DNA of 15,474 nucleotides from Legionellaceae bacterium. GTDB lineage: Bacteria > Pseudomonadota > Gammaproteobacteria > Legionellales > Legionellaceae. Where the stretch lies: contig JAUYSE010000084.1 in assembly GCA_030696465.1 (NCBI GenBank), positions 1 to 15,474 of the forward strand. The letters run 5' to 3'. Shown in pieces: positions 7,874-13,413 of this stretch (the stretch's first letter is position 1; each line of letters opens with the position of its first letter). The notes under the pieces are model-generated. The model was not told the DNA's origin. It searched no databases and saw only the letters and a program-made list of their open reading frames with translations. The position numbers were made by a program, and so were the translations under genes.

Positions 7874-8426
7874 AATGGGGGTAGCATCATGGAAGCAATA
7901 CTGTGGAAACTTCGTACTGGGGCGCCATGGCGAGATATTCCAAAAGAGTTATGTCCATGGAAAACAGCGTATAACCGCTTTAACAGATGAGCACTTAAAG
8001 GGTTGTGGGAAGGTTTTTTTTGAGTTACGAGGCGAAGTTGATACGGTGTGGATATTCACCGATGGAAGTTACCTCCGCGCTCACCAACATGCGAACGGAG
8101 CTCGGCATGGAGAAGAACGAGCAATTGGATTGTCCAGAGGAGGCGCAGCAACTCACTTTATAGCTGATAAAGGCTATGATTCTGAGGCCATTCGAGAGCA
8201 GGCCAGAGACGCGGGAATGAATCCTGTGATTCCTCGAAAATCGAACAGTAAGAAACCCAATCCAGAATTCGATTCATACCTGTATAAATTGCGTCATTTG
8301 GTGGAGAATCTTTTTGCCCGATTGAAACATTTTAAAAGCATTGCAACACGTTTTGAAAAGCTGGCTCGTAACTTCAAATCCATGCTTTTTTTAGCATGTT
8401 CTTTCATTTGGCTGAAGCTGAGATGA
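7874..8426 (+). pseudogene. IS5-family transposase, decayed (stop, frameshift, internal deletion)
   Basis: The N-terminal piece from about 7874 reads (GGSI)MEAILWKLRTGAPWRDIPKE and PWKTAYNRFNR, then meets TGA at 7988 where the family has Trp. The frame continues to a T8 run (8014-8021), where a +1 shift moves to the frame of 8019-8426. That piece carries TDGSYLRAHQHANGARHGEE, AIGLSRGG, then FIADKGYDSEAIREQARDAG, PRKSNSKKPNPEFDSYLYKL and RHLVENLFARLKHF. Between SRGG and the ATHFIADKGYD stretch the family normally has some 50 more residues, including the second catalytic Asp, so an internal deletion is likely (near 8142-8150). Three independent lesions make it non-functional. The 5' end is also short, and I could not identify terminal inverted repeats. 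Confidence 0.85.
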
Positions 8427-8502
8427 GAAGTTGGTTTGATGATGAACAAAAAATTTAAAAAAGAAAAATCCTGTTTAATTAATGGCTTTGAATTGAGGAT
8501 AC

Positions 8503-8571
8503 GCCCTAGTTGGGCGCTTATATGAATATAGCGCTGCCAACAATATTTTTATTGCGTCGCAGCTCTAGGGC
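8503..8571. repeat. Structured palindromic patch with 7-bp terminal inverted repeat
   Basis: Outer arms GCCCTAG (8503-8509) and CTAGGGC (8565-8571) enclose further hairpins. One pairs GTTGG-GCGCT (8509-8518) with AGCGC-TGCCAAC (8530-8541). The next is CAATA-TTTT-TATTG (8541-8554), then a small TGCG/CGCA. The layout resembles a three-way junction. It sits between the IS5 remnant and the end of the minus-strand gene at 8588. It may be a minus-strand terminator, a small non-autonomous element, or a structured RNA. I do not recognise it as a known family. Confidence 0.5.
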
Positions 8572-8587
8572 ACATTGATGCTTTAGC

Positions 8588-8923
8588 CTACTCGCATGGG
8601 TAAATACAGTATTCTTTACCATGAATATAAGCATATTCACCCCAATGACCAGACACATTTAGGCAACAAGAACTATAACCCACCTGGTCTAATTTCTGTT
8701 CCGATGATCGTGCTTTTAATTTTGCCAAACATGCGTCGATATCCGTGTCATTTTTATCACAAAAATTCAATATCTTGGTGTATATTTCTGGCTTTATATC
8801 ACTACCATATATATAGTCAAAGTTAGCCTTATCTTGCTCTGTAATTGCAGCAAACGAAAAAATAGGCAGGACCAATAATAGATTAAATAGTACCGATTTA
8901 AGTGTTAATCTCATTATGAACAT
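8588..8923 (-). CDS. Small exported cysteine-rich protein, function unknown
   Basis: A 111-residue protein not recognised as a known family. The N-terminus (MFIMRLTLKSVLFNLLLVLP then IFSFA) is a classical signal peptide: basic residues, a hydrophobic core, and a likely cleavage at FSFA|AI. The mature part of about 85 residues is polar and has six cysteines in three groups: FCDKNDTDIDAC, SSCC and YCIYPC. This suggests three disulfides in the periplasm or outside the cell. AAGAAGA lies about five bases before the first ATG; Met4 is an alternative start. A near-consensus promoter precedes the gene (8962-8990), which argues that it is expressed. It stands alone on the minus strand between the IS5 remnant and the formyltransferase gene. 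Confidence 0.7.
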   Translation of the reverse strand: MFIMRLTLKSVLFNLLLVLPIFSFAAITEQDKANFDYIYGSDIKPEIYTKILNFCDKNDTDIDACLAKLKARSSEQKLDQVGYSSCCLNVSGHWGEYAYIHGKEYCIYPCE

Positions 8924-8961
8924 AGTTCTTCTTTTGGTTAATTATTTTGACATTAGTGCGA

Positions 8962-8990
8962 ATTATATGATCACACGGGACTCCCGTCAA
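8962..8990 (-). promoter_or_regulatory. Sigma70 promoter with an operator-like palindrome in its spacer
   Basis: Read on the minus strand: TTGACG (8990-8985, 5 of 6), exactly 17 bp, then TATAAT (8967-8962, perfect). Transcription would start near 8955, giving a leader of about 30 nt for the gene at 8923. The spacer and the edge of the -35 box hold the palindrome ACGGGA-C-TCCCGT (8975-8987, written on plus), a natural place for a repressor to block RNA polymerase. That role is inferred. Confidence 0.7.
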
Positions 8991-9153
8991 TCAAATGCGC
9001 ATAGTCAATGTACAAAAAGGCATCAGTTTAATTGGTATAAATTAACAAAGTTTGCTATTATTTGTTATAGGTTGCATTATTAAAAGAGATAAAATCGAGG
9101 CGCTCTAAATTGAAGTCAATAAATTGCACCGGGCGACCCATCCCGATTTTTAC

Positions 9154-10116
9154 TTATGGTCTGAAGTTGGGATTTCTAGATAACGCTTGGTCAATGAGCC
9201 CTGTTTTCCCGGAAAAAAACCTCGGATCTCTTCGCGTCACGTCACTATAATCACGGTCAATTACCTCATTCACCGCTTTATATAATTTATCGAGCAACCC
9301 TTGTTCTTGAGCAGCATAAGCTTTTAATACAAAATCAAGTGGGTCCTCGGGCAACAGTTTTGACCCATCAGATTCAAATCGAGCAATATCATCTTGAGAG
9401 GGATAAGAGTTGTACTTATCTAGTGTATGATTTATTGGTTCTGGAAATACTCTCTGTCCAGATAATTCTCTGTTTAATGTTTCCAATACCAAATCAACAC
9501 CATAAGGAACCGATTTGCATGATAGCTCAAGAAGTGACATATTCTGATCAATAGCAAATGTTGTTTTCCCTACTACTCTACCTTCATCTATACCTCTGAC
9601 AATTTCATGTAAACTTAAAGTGGCTAGAGACTCTCGATTAAACTTTGTCCAAAACAAAGGCATTGCACCTTTACACCCTGGTAAAGCGCCTGAATGTAAA
9701 TTTAAAAATGGTATGCCATCGAATGTATTAATTATTGGTTGATGAAAAATTTGCATACATCGAATAGACACGGCTGCACGAAAATTTTCTGCCTTTAATT
9801 GCTCTGTAAAGCAAGGAGTGTTAATATTTTCCAACATAAACACTTGTGTGTTATATTTTTTAGCGAGCCCTTGAGGACTAAAGCATACAGCCTCTTCTAG
9901 AGGTGGGTATTGATCTAAAATTCTGTGTATGTGCGGTAATAAACCTCTTTCATACATAGAAAACTGAGCTCCATTCGGAGGAAGATGAATAGCCTTCATC
10001 GGCGTTTTTGAAAAATAAAGCGTTACTTGGTATTTTTTTGGCATTTTATTCAAAAATCTAAATAACCATTGTGCTGTCGAAAAATCACTACCAGGAAATA
10101 TCGCAATTTTAGTCAT
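9154..10116 (-). CDS. Formyltransferase-family protein
   Basis: A 320-residue protein with the catalytic core of N10-formyltetrahydrofolate-dependent formyltransferases. The signature FLNLHSGALPGCKG gives N139 and H141, and GIDEGRVVG gives D177, completing the Asn-His-Asp triad. The preceding VSIRCMQIF fits the strand before the active site in this family, and the N-terminus (MTKIAIFPGS) begins a Rossmann-like fold. Relatives formylate Met-tRNA, glycinamide ribonucleotide, or amino sugars of surface polysaccharides; the acceptor here cannot be told. Residues about 230-320 are a polar extension I do not recognise. Sugar-nucleotide enzymes usually sit in polysaccharide clusters, and none is present here; the gene stands alone. 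The protein looks intact. AAGG lies 11 bases before the ATG. Confidence 0.75.
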   Translation of the reverse strand: MTKIAIFPGSDFSTAQWLFRFLNKMPKKYQVTLYFSKTPMKAIHLPPNGAQFSMYERGLLPHIHRILDQYPPLEEAVCFSPQGLAKKYNTQVFMLENINTPCFTEQLKAENFRAAVSIRCMQIFHQPIINTFDGIPFLNLHSGALPGCKGAMPLFWTKFNRESLATLSLHEIVRGIDEGRVVGKTTFAIDQNMSLLELSCKSVPYGVDLVLETLNRELSGQRVFPEPINHTLDKYNSYPSQDDIARFESDGSKLLPEDPLDFVLKAYAAQEQGLLDKLYKAVNEVIDRDYSDVTRRDPRFFSGKTGLIDQALSRNPNFRP

Positions 10117-10121
10117 GATTA

Positions 10122-10138
10122 TATATACCTTGTATATA
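10122..10138 (-). promoter_or_regulatory. AU-rich hairpin around the formyltransferase ribosome-binding site
   Basis: TATATAC (10122-10128) and GTATATA (10132-10138) are perfect 7-bp inverted arms with a 3-base spacer. On the minus-strand mRNA the Shine-Dalgarno AAGG lies in the loop and first stem pair, just before the ATG at 10116. It could be a protein-binding operator or a weak RNA element that affects initiation. AT-rich palindromes also arise by chance. Confidence 0.35.
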
Positions 10139-10198
10139 CTTTTCTATAGGGTTCGTGTTAGTCAAATATAGTGTTACTACACGCAAAGCCTATTTTAG

Positions 10199-10405
10199 TT
10201 AAGATTCAAGATGTGGAGAGATGGGGTACTCACTCGTAGGAAGACATTCATATTCTCTCATCATCGAAGATTTGTTGTTCGCTACAAATTTTTTACCGGT
10301 ATACTCACACATTTGCTTTGTCGGCATGGGAACTGTGCTCATTGCGACTTGATCACCTGTTATCGTCAACACTAAAACCCAAGCATATATGGTTGCACCT
10401 AACAT
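10199..10405 (-). CDS. Small membrane-anchored or exported protein, function unknown
   Basis: A 68-residue protein. The N-terminus (MLGATIYAWVLVLTITG) is a hydrophobic segment without charges, a membrane anchor or uncleaved signal. The rest is polar, with two cysteines (MCEYTGKKF and YECLP) that could pair outside the membrane. Its ATG has no Shine-Dalgarno of its own, but it overlaps the stop of a 16-codon ORF that does (ATGTTAG at 10405-10399), so translational coupling is likely. Alternatively one base has been lost and the two ORFs were once a single protein beginning MFNSLFSFIRAVVD, which would give a longer, more signal-like N-terminus. A near-consensus promoter upstream supports expression. 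Family not recognised. Confidence 0.6.
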   Translation of the reverse strand: MLGATIYAWVLVLTITGDQVAMSTVPMPTKQMCEYTGKKFVANNKSSMMREYECLPTSEYPISPHLES

Positions 10406-10449
10406 CGATCAACTACAGCCCTTATGAAAGAAAAAAGACTATTAAACAT
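10399..10449 (-). CDS. 16-residue upstream ORF coupled to the small membrane protein
   Basis: ATG at 10449 is preceded by AGGAG (10460-10456) at six-base spacing, the best ribosome-binding site of the locus. It encodes MFNSLFSFIRAVVDRC and stops with TAG at 10401-10399, inside the overlap ATGTTAG with the next start at 10405. It may be a leader peptide coupling translation, or the displaced true start of the downstream gene after a single-base deletion. Confidence 0.5.
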   Translation of the reverse strand: MFNSLFSFIRAVVDRC

Positions 10450-10485
10450 TATACACTCCTATAAAAGTAAATAACTCACCCCTTT

Positions 10486-10514
10486 ATGATAAAAAAAAAT
10501 AAACATATTGTCAA
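10486..10514 (-). promoter_or_regulatory. Near-consensus sigma70 promoter for the 10449/10405 ORFs
   Basis: On the minus strand: TTGACA (10514-10509, perfect), 17 bp that is almost all A/T with a T run, then TATCAT (10491-10486, 5 of 6). Transcription would start near 10479, about 30 bases before the ATG at 10449. Confidence 0.65.
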
Positions 10515-10690
10515 GTTCAGAGTCATTTCATCGATCATTCCCGCCCAACCCCAAAACGCTGCCAACAAATCTTCTCGGAAAAAAAGGGGTGGCGCAAACC
10601 TTCACCGCGCAAGGACGTAAGGAGTGGCATCAAGATGACTTTATGCGTGTTTACGAAAGCTCTTTATTCGATAAGCCTTGGTACCACTAA
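10508..10690 (+). other. Unassigned short open frame, possible gene remnant
   Basis: A 60-codon frame whose second half (GVAQTFTAQGRKEWHQDDFM then RVYESSLFDKPWYH) looks more protein-like and less AT-rich than its surroundings. Its first codons overlap the divergent promoter at 10486-10514, and I see no ribosome-binding site. It may be the tail of a lost gene. The rest of the gap up to 10784 shows nothing I can name. Confidence 0.2.
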
Positions 10691-10784
10691 TATAATCACT
10701 CAACTTACGCACCCACAACTGCCATCCCGGGCATTAAGCTGTCCCTTGGTCACACCTATATTTTGAGAACATAATAAAATAGCA

Positions 10785-10931
10785 CGTCATTTCGAGCCAG
10801 TTTTAATACAGAAAAGAACCACAGAGAATTCTGCGAGAAATCTCCTGCAGACAGATCGATCCCTTCGGCAAGGAGATCCATCGCGGAATTTTCAGAGAAT
10901 TTAACTTAATTCAAACTGGCTCTGGATGACG
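10785..10931 (-). repeat. Inverted-repeat (MITE-like) element, copy 2, complete
   Basis: A 147-bp element in the opposite orientation to copy 1. Its terminal inverted repeats match at 13 of 16 positions: CGTCATTTCGAGCCAG at 10785-10800, and CGTCATCCAGAGCCAG read inward from 10931. An inner hairpin pairs TGCGAGAAATCTCC (around 10832-10845) with GGAGATCCATCGCG (around 10872-10885). The CTGCAGACAGATCGATCC stretch is shared with copy 1. I saw no clear target-site duplication. It abuts the truncated istA remnant on its right and may mark the break. Confidence 0.85.
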
Positions 10932-10975
10932 GATTCTTTAAGAACTTGTGTAGAAAATTCAGGGCATTAAGGCCT

Positions 10976-11284
10976 GCTAAGGCCGGTATAGGGCTCCATT
11001 GCGAACAACTCGTTACACAATTGTTAACTGCATCCGTTGTGGATTATTTGAGAGATGTGCAAGGCATCATTGCCTTACAAAAGAAGTATGGAAACGAACG
11101 TTTGGATGCGGCTTGTAAACGAGCTCTTTCATTTCAATGTGGTTACTACAAAACGGTAAAGTCCATCCTGGAGCAGGGTCTGGAATATGCGCCATTACCG
11201 GAACAAAAAGCATTTGATAATCTGGCAGAAGCCTACACTGGAAAAGGTCGCTTCTGCCGAGATACATCAACATTACTTCAATAA
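10976..11284 (+). pseudogene. istA: istA remnant: C-terminal end of an IS21-family transposase
   Basis: About 100 residues match the extreme C-terminus of IstA, the DDE transposase of IS21-family elements. The stretch IGLHCEQLVTQLL is followed by LRDVQGIIALQKKYGNERLD and AACKRALSFQ, then YYKTVKSILEQGLEYAPLPE, ending with TAA at 11282-11284. The N-terminal DNA-binding and catalytic domains (about 300 residues or more) are missing. Homology begins about 45-55 bp to the right of the inverted-repeat element, which may mark the truncation. istB starts 20 bp further on, the standard IS21 gene order. Confidence 0.85.
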
Positions 11285-11304
11285 CCTAAAGAGGAAATTT
11301 ACCT

Positions 11305-12072
11305 ATGACACACCCAATGCCAGAAATAAATACGCTGCTTAGGCAGTTAAGATTATCGCATATTGTGGAGTATTGAGCACAACGTACTCGCGATGCCATT
11401 GCTAAAAAACTCGCCTATCCTGAGTTTTTGGCTTTGTTGTTACAAGATGAAATACTTGGAAGGGATAACAATAAATTTAAGGCGCGAATTAGGCGTGCCT
11501 GTATTCGAGGCGATAAAACACTTGAGAGCTTTGATTTTAGTTTTAACCCCAAAATTAATTGCGCTCAGATTCAAGAACTTGCATCGTGTCGATTCATTCA
11601 AGAAAAATCGCCTGTTTTAATCGTTGGCCCAACAGGAACAGGTAAAATTCATATTGCTCAAGCACTTGCACACTGCGCCATTCGTCAGAATATTGATGTG
11701 TTATGGCTTTCTCAGACAAAATTATTCTCGGAGTTTCAAGCAGCTCGCGCTGCTGGTCGTTATGATAAAAAATTTACTGAGTTATCGAAAGTCCCGCTTT
11801 TAATTATCGATGACTTTGGATTAAGACCGATTCGCTCCCCACAAGATGAGGATTTTCATGATTTAATTTCCCAGCGCTATGAGAACGCTTCCACACTTGT
11901 TACAAGTAATCTCGATTTTAGTGAATGGGGCGATGCTTTTCCAAATCGACTCCTTGCTGCTGCAACTTTAGACAGATTGCGACACAATGCTCATCGCATT
12001 ATTTTAGATGGCATTAGCTTTAGAGGAGGACAATGTGATAAAATAACCGCCGATAAAGAAAAGGGAAAATAA
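11305..12072 (+). pseudogene. istB: istB: IS21-family ATP-binding helper protein, inactivated
   Basis: From ATG 11305 (purine-rich AAAGAGGAAA upstream) the frame is otherwise continuous for 255 codons, the normal IstB length, but codon 24 is TGA (11374-11376). IstB is the AAA+ ATPase that helps IstA choose and join target DNA. Visible parts are the N-terminal helical region (MPEINTLLRQLRLSHIV), Walker A GPTGTGKIH (about residues 107-115), and Walker B LLIIDDFGL. Later come LVTSNLDFSEW and a C-terminal LDRLRHNAHRIILDGISFRG. The Walker A threonine that helps bind Mg-ATP is Ile (position 115), a second lesion. A short product could restart at TTG or GTG codons downstream, but would still carry it. 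Confidence 0.85.
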
Positions 12073-12252
12073 GCTGAAAATAATAGATTTTTAACAAAAA
12101 AATTAAGTGTTTTTTACGTTATTTTTGTGTGCCCAAAGTGGTCCCTTTAGTCCGCAAATTGGTGGGTGCTTTAGAGTGCAAAATGACCGGATGAGAATAC
12201 AATAATTTGCTCAATCCGCTGCTTCCCTCCAGTTCAAATTTATTATAATAGA
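12073..12252. other. Non-coding gap after istB, possibly the IS21 right end
   Basis: 180 bp without a convincing gene. It begins AT-rich with long A and T runs, then turns more balanced (GTGCCCAAAGTGGTCCCTTT near 12129-12148). The turn may mark the end of the IS, but no partner repeat can be found because the left end of the element is lost. No clear terminator for either neighbouring gene is visible. Confidence 0.3.
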
Positions 12253-13086
12253 TTAAGCGTTCATCTCATCTAGATTAAATCCAGCGCATAGGGGTGTGAA
12301 ATGTGAATAAACCTCTCCACCAAATTGATCAACAATACCCTTCGCATTTTGAGAAGCCATCAATTGCGCGACCACATAATCAACTGAAGATGCTTCTTTG
12401 ACCGCGTAAATGGTGAGATTGGTTAACAAGCCTCGTTTTCTGTACGCTTCTAATGTTGCCCCATTATATAACCCTAAAACCTCATTGTTCTGATAGCTTA
12501 GAAGTGTCGAGGCTGGCTTATCATCTACTAATGCCAAATACAGGCGCACTTTTTGAGAGTATTTATACGCCCCATAAAGCCTAGCCATGCTTTGTGCTGC
12601 TGCTTCAGACATACCATACACTTCTTTGGTGATCTGAAGAAAATCGGCAAACTGTTTGTCCGTCTCTACTAATTGAATTGAGACGCCATCCTGCAATATC
12701 ATCTTATTATTTTTTATTTTGTGACTCTCAACGGCAATGGATAAATAGTTACCCATTGATTGAAATCCATGTTTATCAAAAACTGCTGCAACTTCTTTAG
12801 GCATATCGACAGCGTGTGGCCAATACCATGTAATAGGACATGAGCTTGTTTTAAATTGGTTAAGTAAAGCATCACATTTTGTATCGATTTCTTGGGGGTT
12901 GGCAGTGTAACTCACGACGCCATTCATTAATGGAAACGGAATCTGGCTAGAAAAGTAGATATCGCCATCATGCTTTTCAAAGTAGTAATGTTGATCTGGA
13001 TTGGTATGAAGAATACATTCCTCAAAAAGTCCTAGTAAATTCAGAAAAATCGCTTGGGAAGTAGAGTCAAGTTGTTGCCACATCAT
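12253..13086 (-). CDS. GNAT-family N-acetyltransferase with two GNAT-like halves
   Basis: The likely product is 277 residues from ATG 13086. A longer frame opens at 13137, but AGAGGTG (13101-13095) lies eight bases before 13086, so I choose the inner start. The C-terminal half (from GVSIQLVETDKQFADFLQIT) is a GNAT domain: ALVDDKPASTLLSYQNNEVLGLYNGATLEA, then the acetyl-CoA pyrophosphate loop YRKRGLLTNL (R-x-x-G-x-L), and QLMASQNAKGIVDQFGGEVY near the end. The N-terminal half (VFDKHGFQSMGNYLSI) looks like a degenerate GNAT repeat. The enzyme would transfer an acetyl group from acetyl-CoA to an amine; the acceptor is unknown. It is isolated on the minus strand between the IS21 remnant and the integrase module. 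Confidence 0.8.
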   Translation of the reverse strand: MMWQQLDSTSQAIFLNLLGLFEECILHTNPDQHYYFEKHDGDIYFSSQIPFPLMNGVVSYTANPQEIDTKCDALLNQFKTSSCPITWYWPHAVDMPKEVAAVFDKHGFQSMGNYLSIAVESHKIKNNKMILQDGVSIQLVETDKQFADFLQITKEVYGMSEAAAQSMARLYGAYKYSQKVRLYLALVDDKPASTLLSYQNNEVLGLYNGATLEAYRKRGLLTNLTIYAVKEASSVDYVVAQLMASQNAKGIVDQFGGEVYSHFTPLCAGFNLDEMNA

Positions 13087-13140
13087 ATTCAATACACCTC
13101 TTATTATTTCACTTAAATTACTGTCATTTGTTGGCATTGC

Positions 13141-13171
13141 CTGCCACTACACTGCCACTACACTGCCACTA
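13141..13171. repeat. Short tandem repeat, 11-bp unit
   Basis: CTGCCACTACA is repeated in 2.8 exact copies. It lies a few bases upstream of the longer possible start of the GNAT gene and about 50 bp from the tRNA-Lys fragment. Such arrays often vary in copy number. No function can be read from it. Confidence 0.85.
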
Positions 13172-13221
13172 AATTTATCATCCACCTTTTACGAACGCGC
13201 CACAACCCTTACTGCTACTGA

Positions 13222-13263
13222 TGCCGTTGCGCGGAATCGAACCGCGGGCCTATTGATTAAGAA
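13222..13263 (-). other. 3'-half tRNA-Lys(CUU) fragment, probable attachment-site scar
   Basis: Read on the minus strand: TTCTTAATCAATAGG, a T arm CGCGG-TTCGATT-CCGCG with five perfect pairs, then CAACGGCATCA. This matches the 3' half of tRNA-Lys from anticodon CTT through the acceptor strand, with TCA in place of CCA. No 5' half is found on the 13264 side. Such fragments are the usual trace of tyrosine-recombinase integration at the 3' end of a tRNA gene. The intact P4-type integrase starts 150 bp away, on the side where the tRNA's 5' half is replaced by other DNA, as expected at one element junction. Confidence 0.7.
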
Positions 13264-13286
13264 TTATAAAATAATGGGTTTTAATG

Positions 13287-13393
13287 TATTCGACACAGTT
13301 TTAATTTCTTTTAATCCTCTTTTATTTCAGTACATTAATCCATATAATGCGTTATAAAGTCTTTGAATATGTTTTAGGTGGTTATTCGACACA
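13287..13393. repeat. Pair of 11-bp direct repeats upstream of the integrase
   Basis: TATTCGACACA occurs at 13287-13297 and 13383-13393, between the tRNA fragment and the integrase ATG. It could be arm-type integrase binding sites. Two copies in an AT-rich stretch are weak evidence. A TATAAT box at 13343-13348 lies between them and may be the -10 of the integrase promoter, with no good -35. Confidence 0.35.
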
Positions 13394-13413
13394 ACACCTC
13401 GGAAGCCCCTATC

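Noticed and set aside
7785..8018. Treating 7785-8426 as one intact transposase gene
   Set aside because: Residues before 8019 in that frame do not match the family; the true N-terminal part is in another frame, so this is a frameshifted pseudogene.
8503..8571. Possible integron attC site (GTTGGGC and GCCAAC within a palindrome)
   Set aside because: The two motifs are in the reverse order to attC core sites, one does not fit RYYYAAC, and there is no integron integrase or cassette array nearby.
8596..8826. 76-codon plus-strand frame opposite the cysteine-rich protein gene
   Set aside because: The minus-strand frame has a signal peptide, promoter and ribosome-binding site; the plus frame has none of these.
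13087..13137. ATG start at 13137 for the acetyltransferase
   Set aside because: AGAGGTG lies eight bases before ATG 13086; the upstream 17 residues have weaker support.
13141..13171. CRISPR-like array
   Set aside because: The 11-bp unit is directly tandem without spacers, has under three copies, and no cas gene is present.
13378..13413. GTG start at 13378 for the integrase
   Set aside because: ATG at 13414 has a ribosome-binding site at good spacing, and the extra 12 residues look unlike a family N-terminus.
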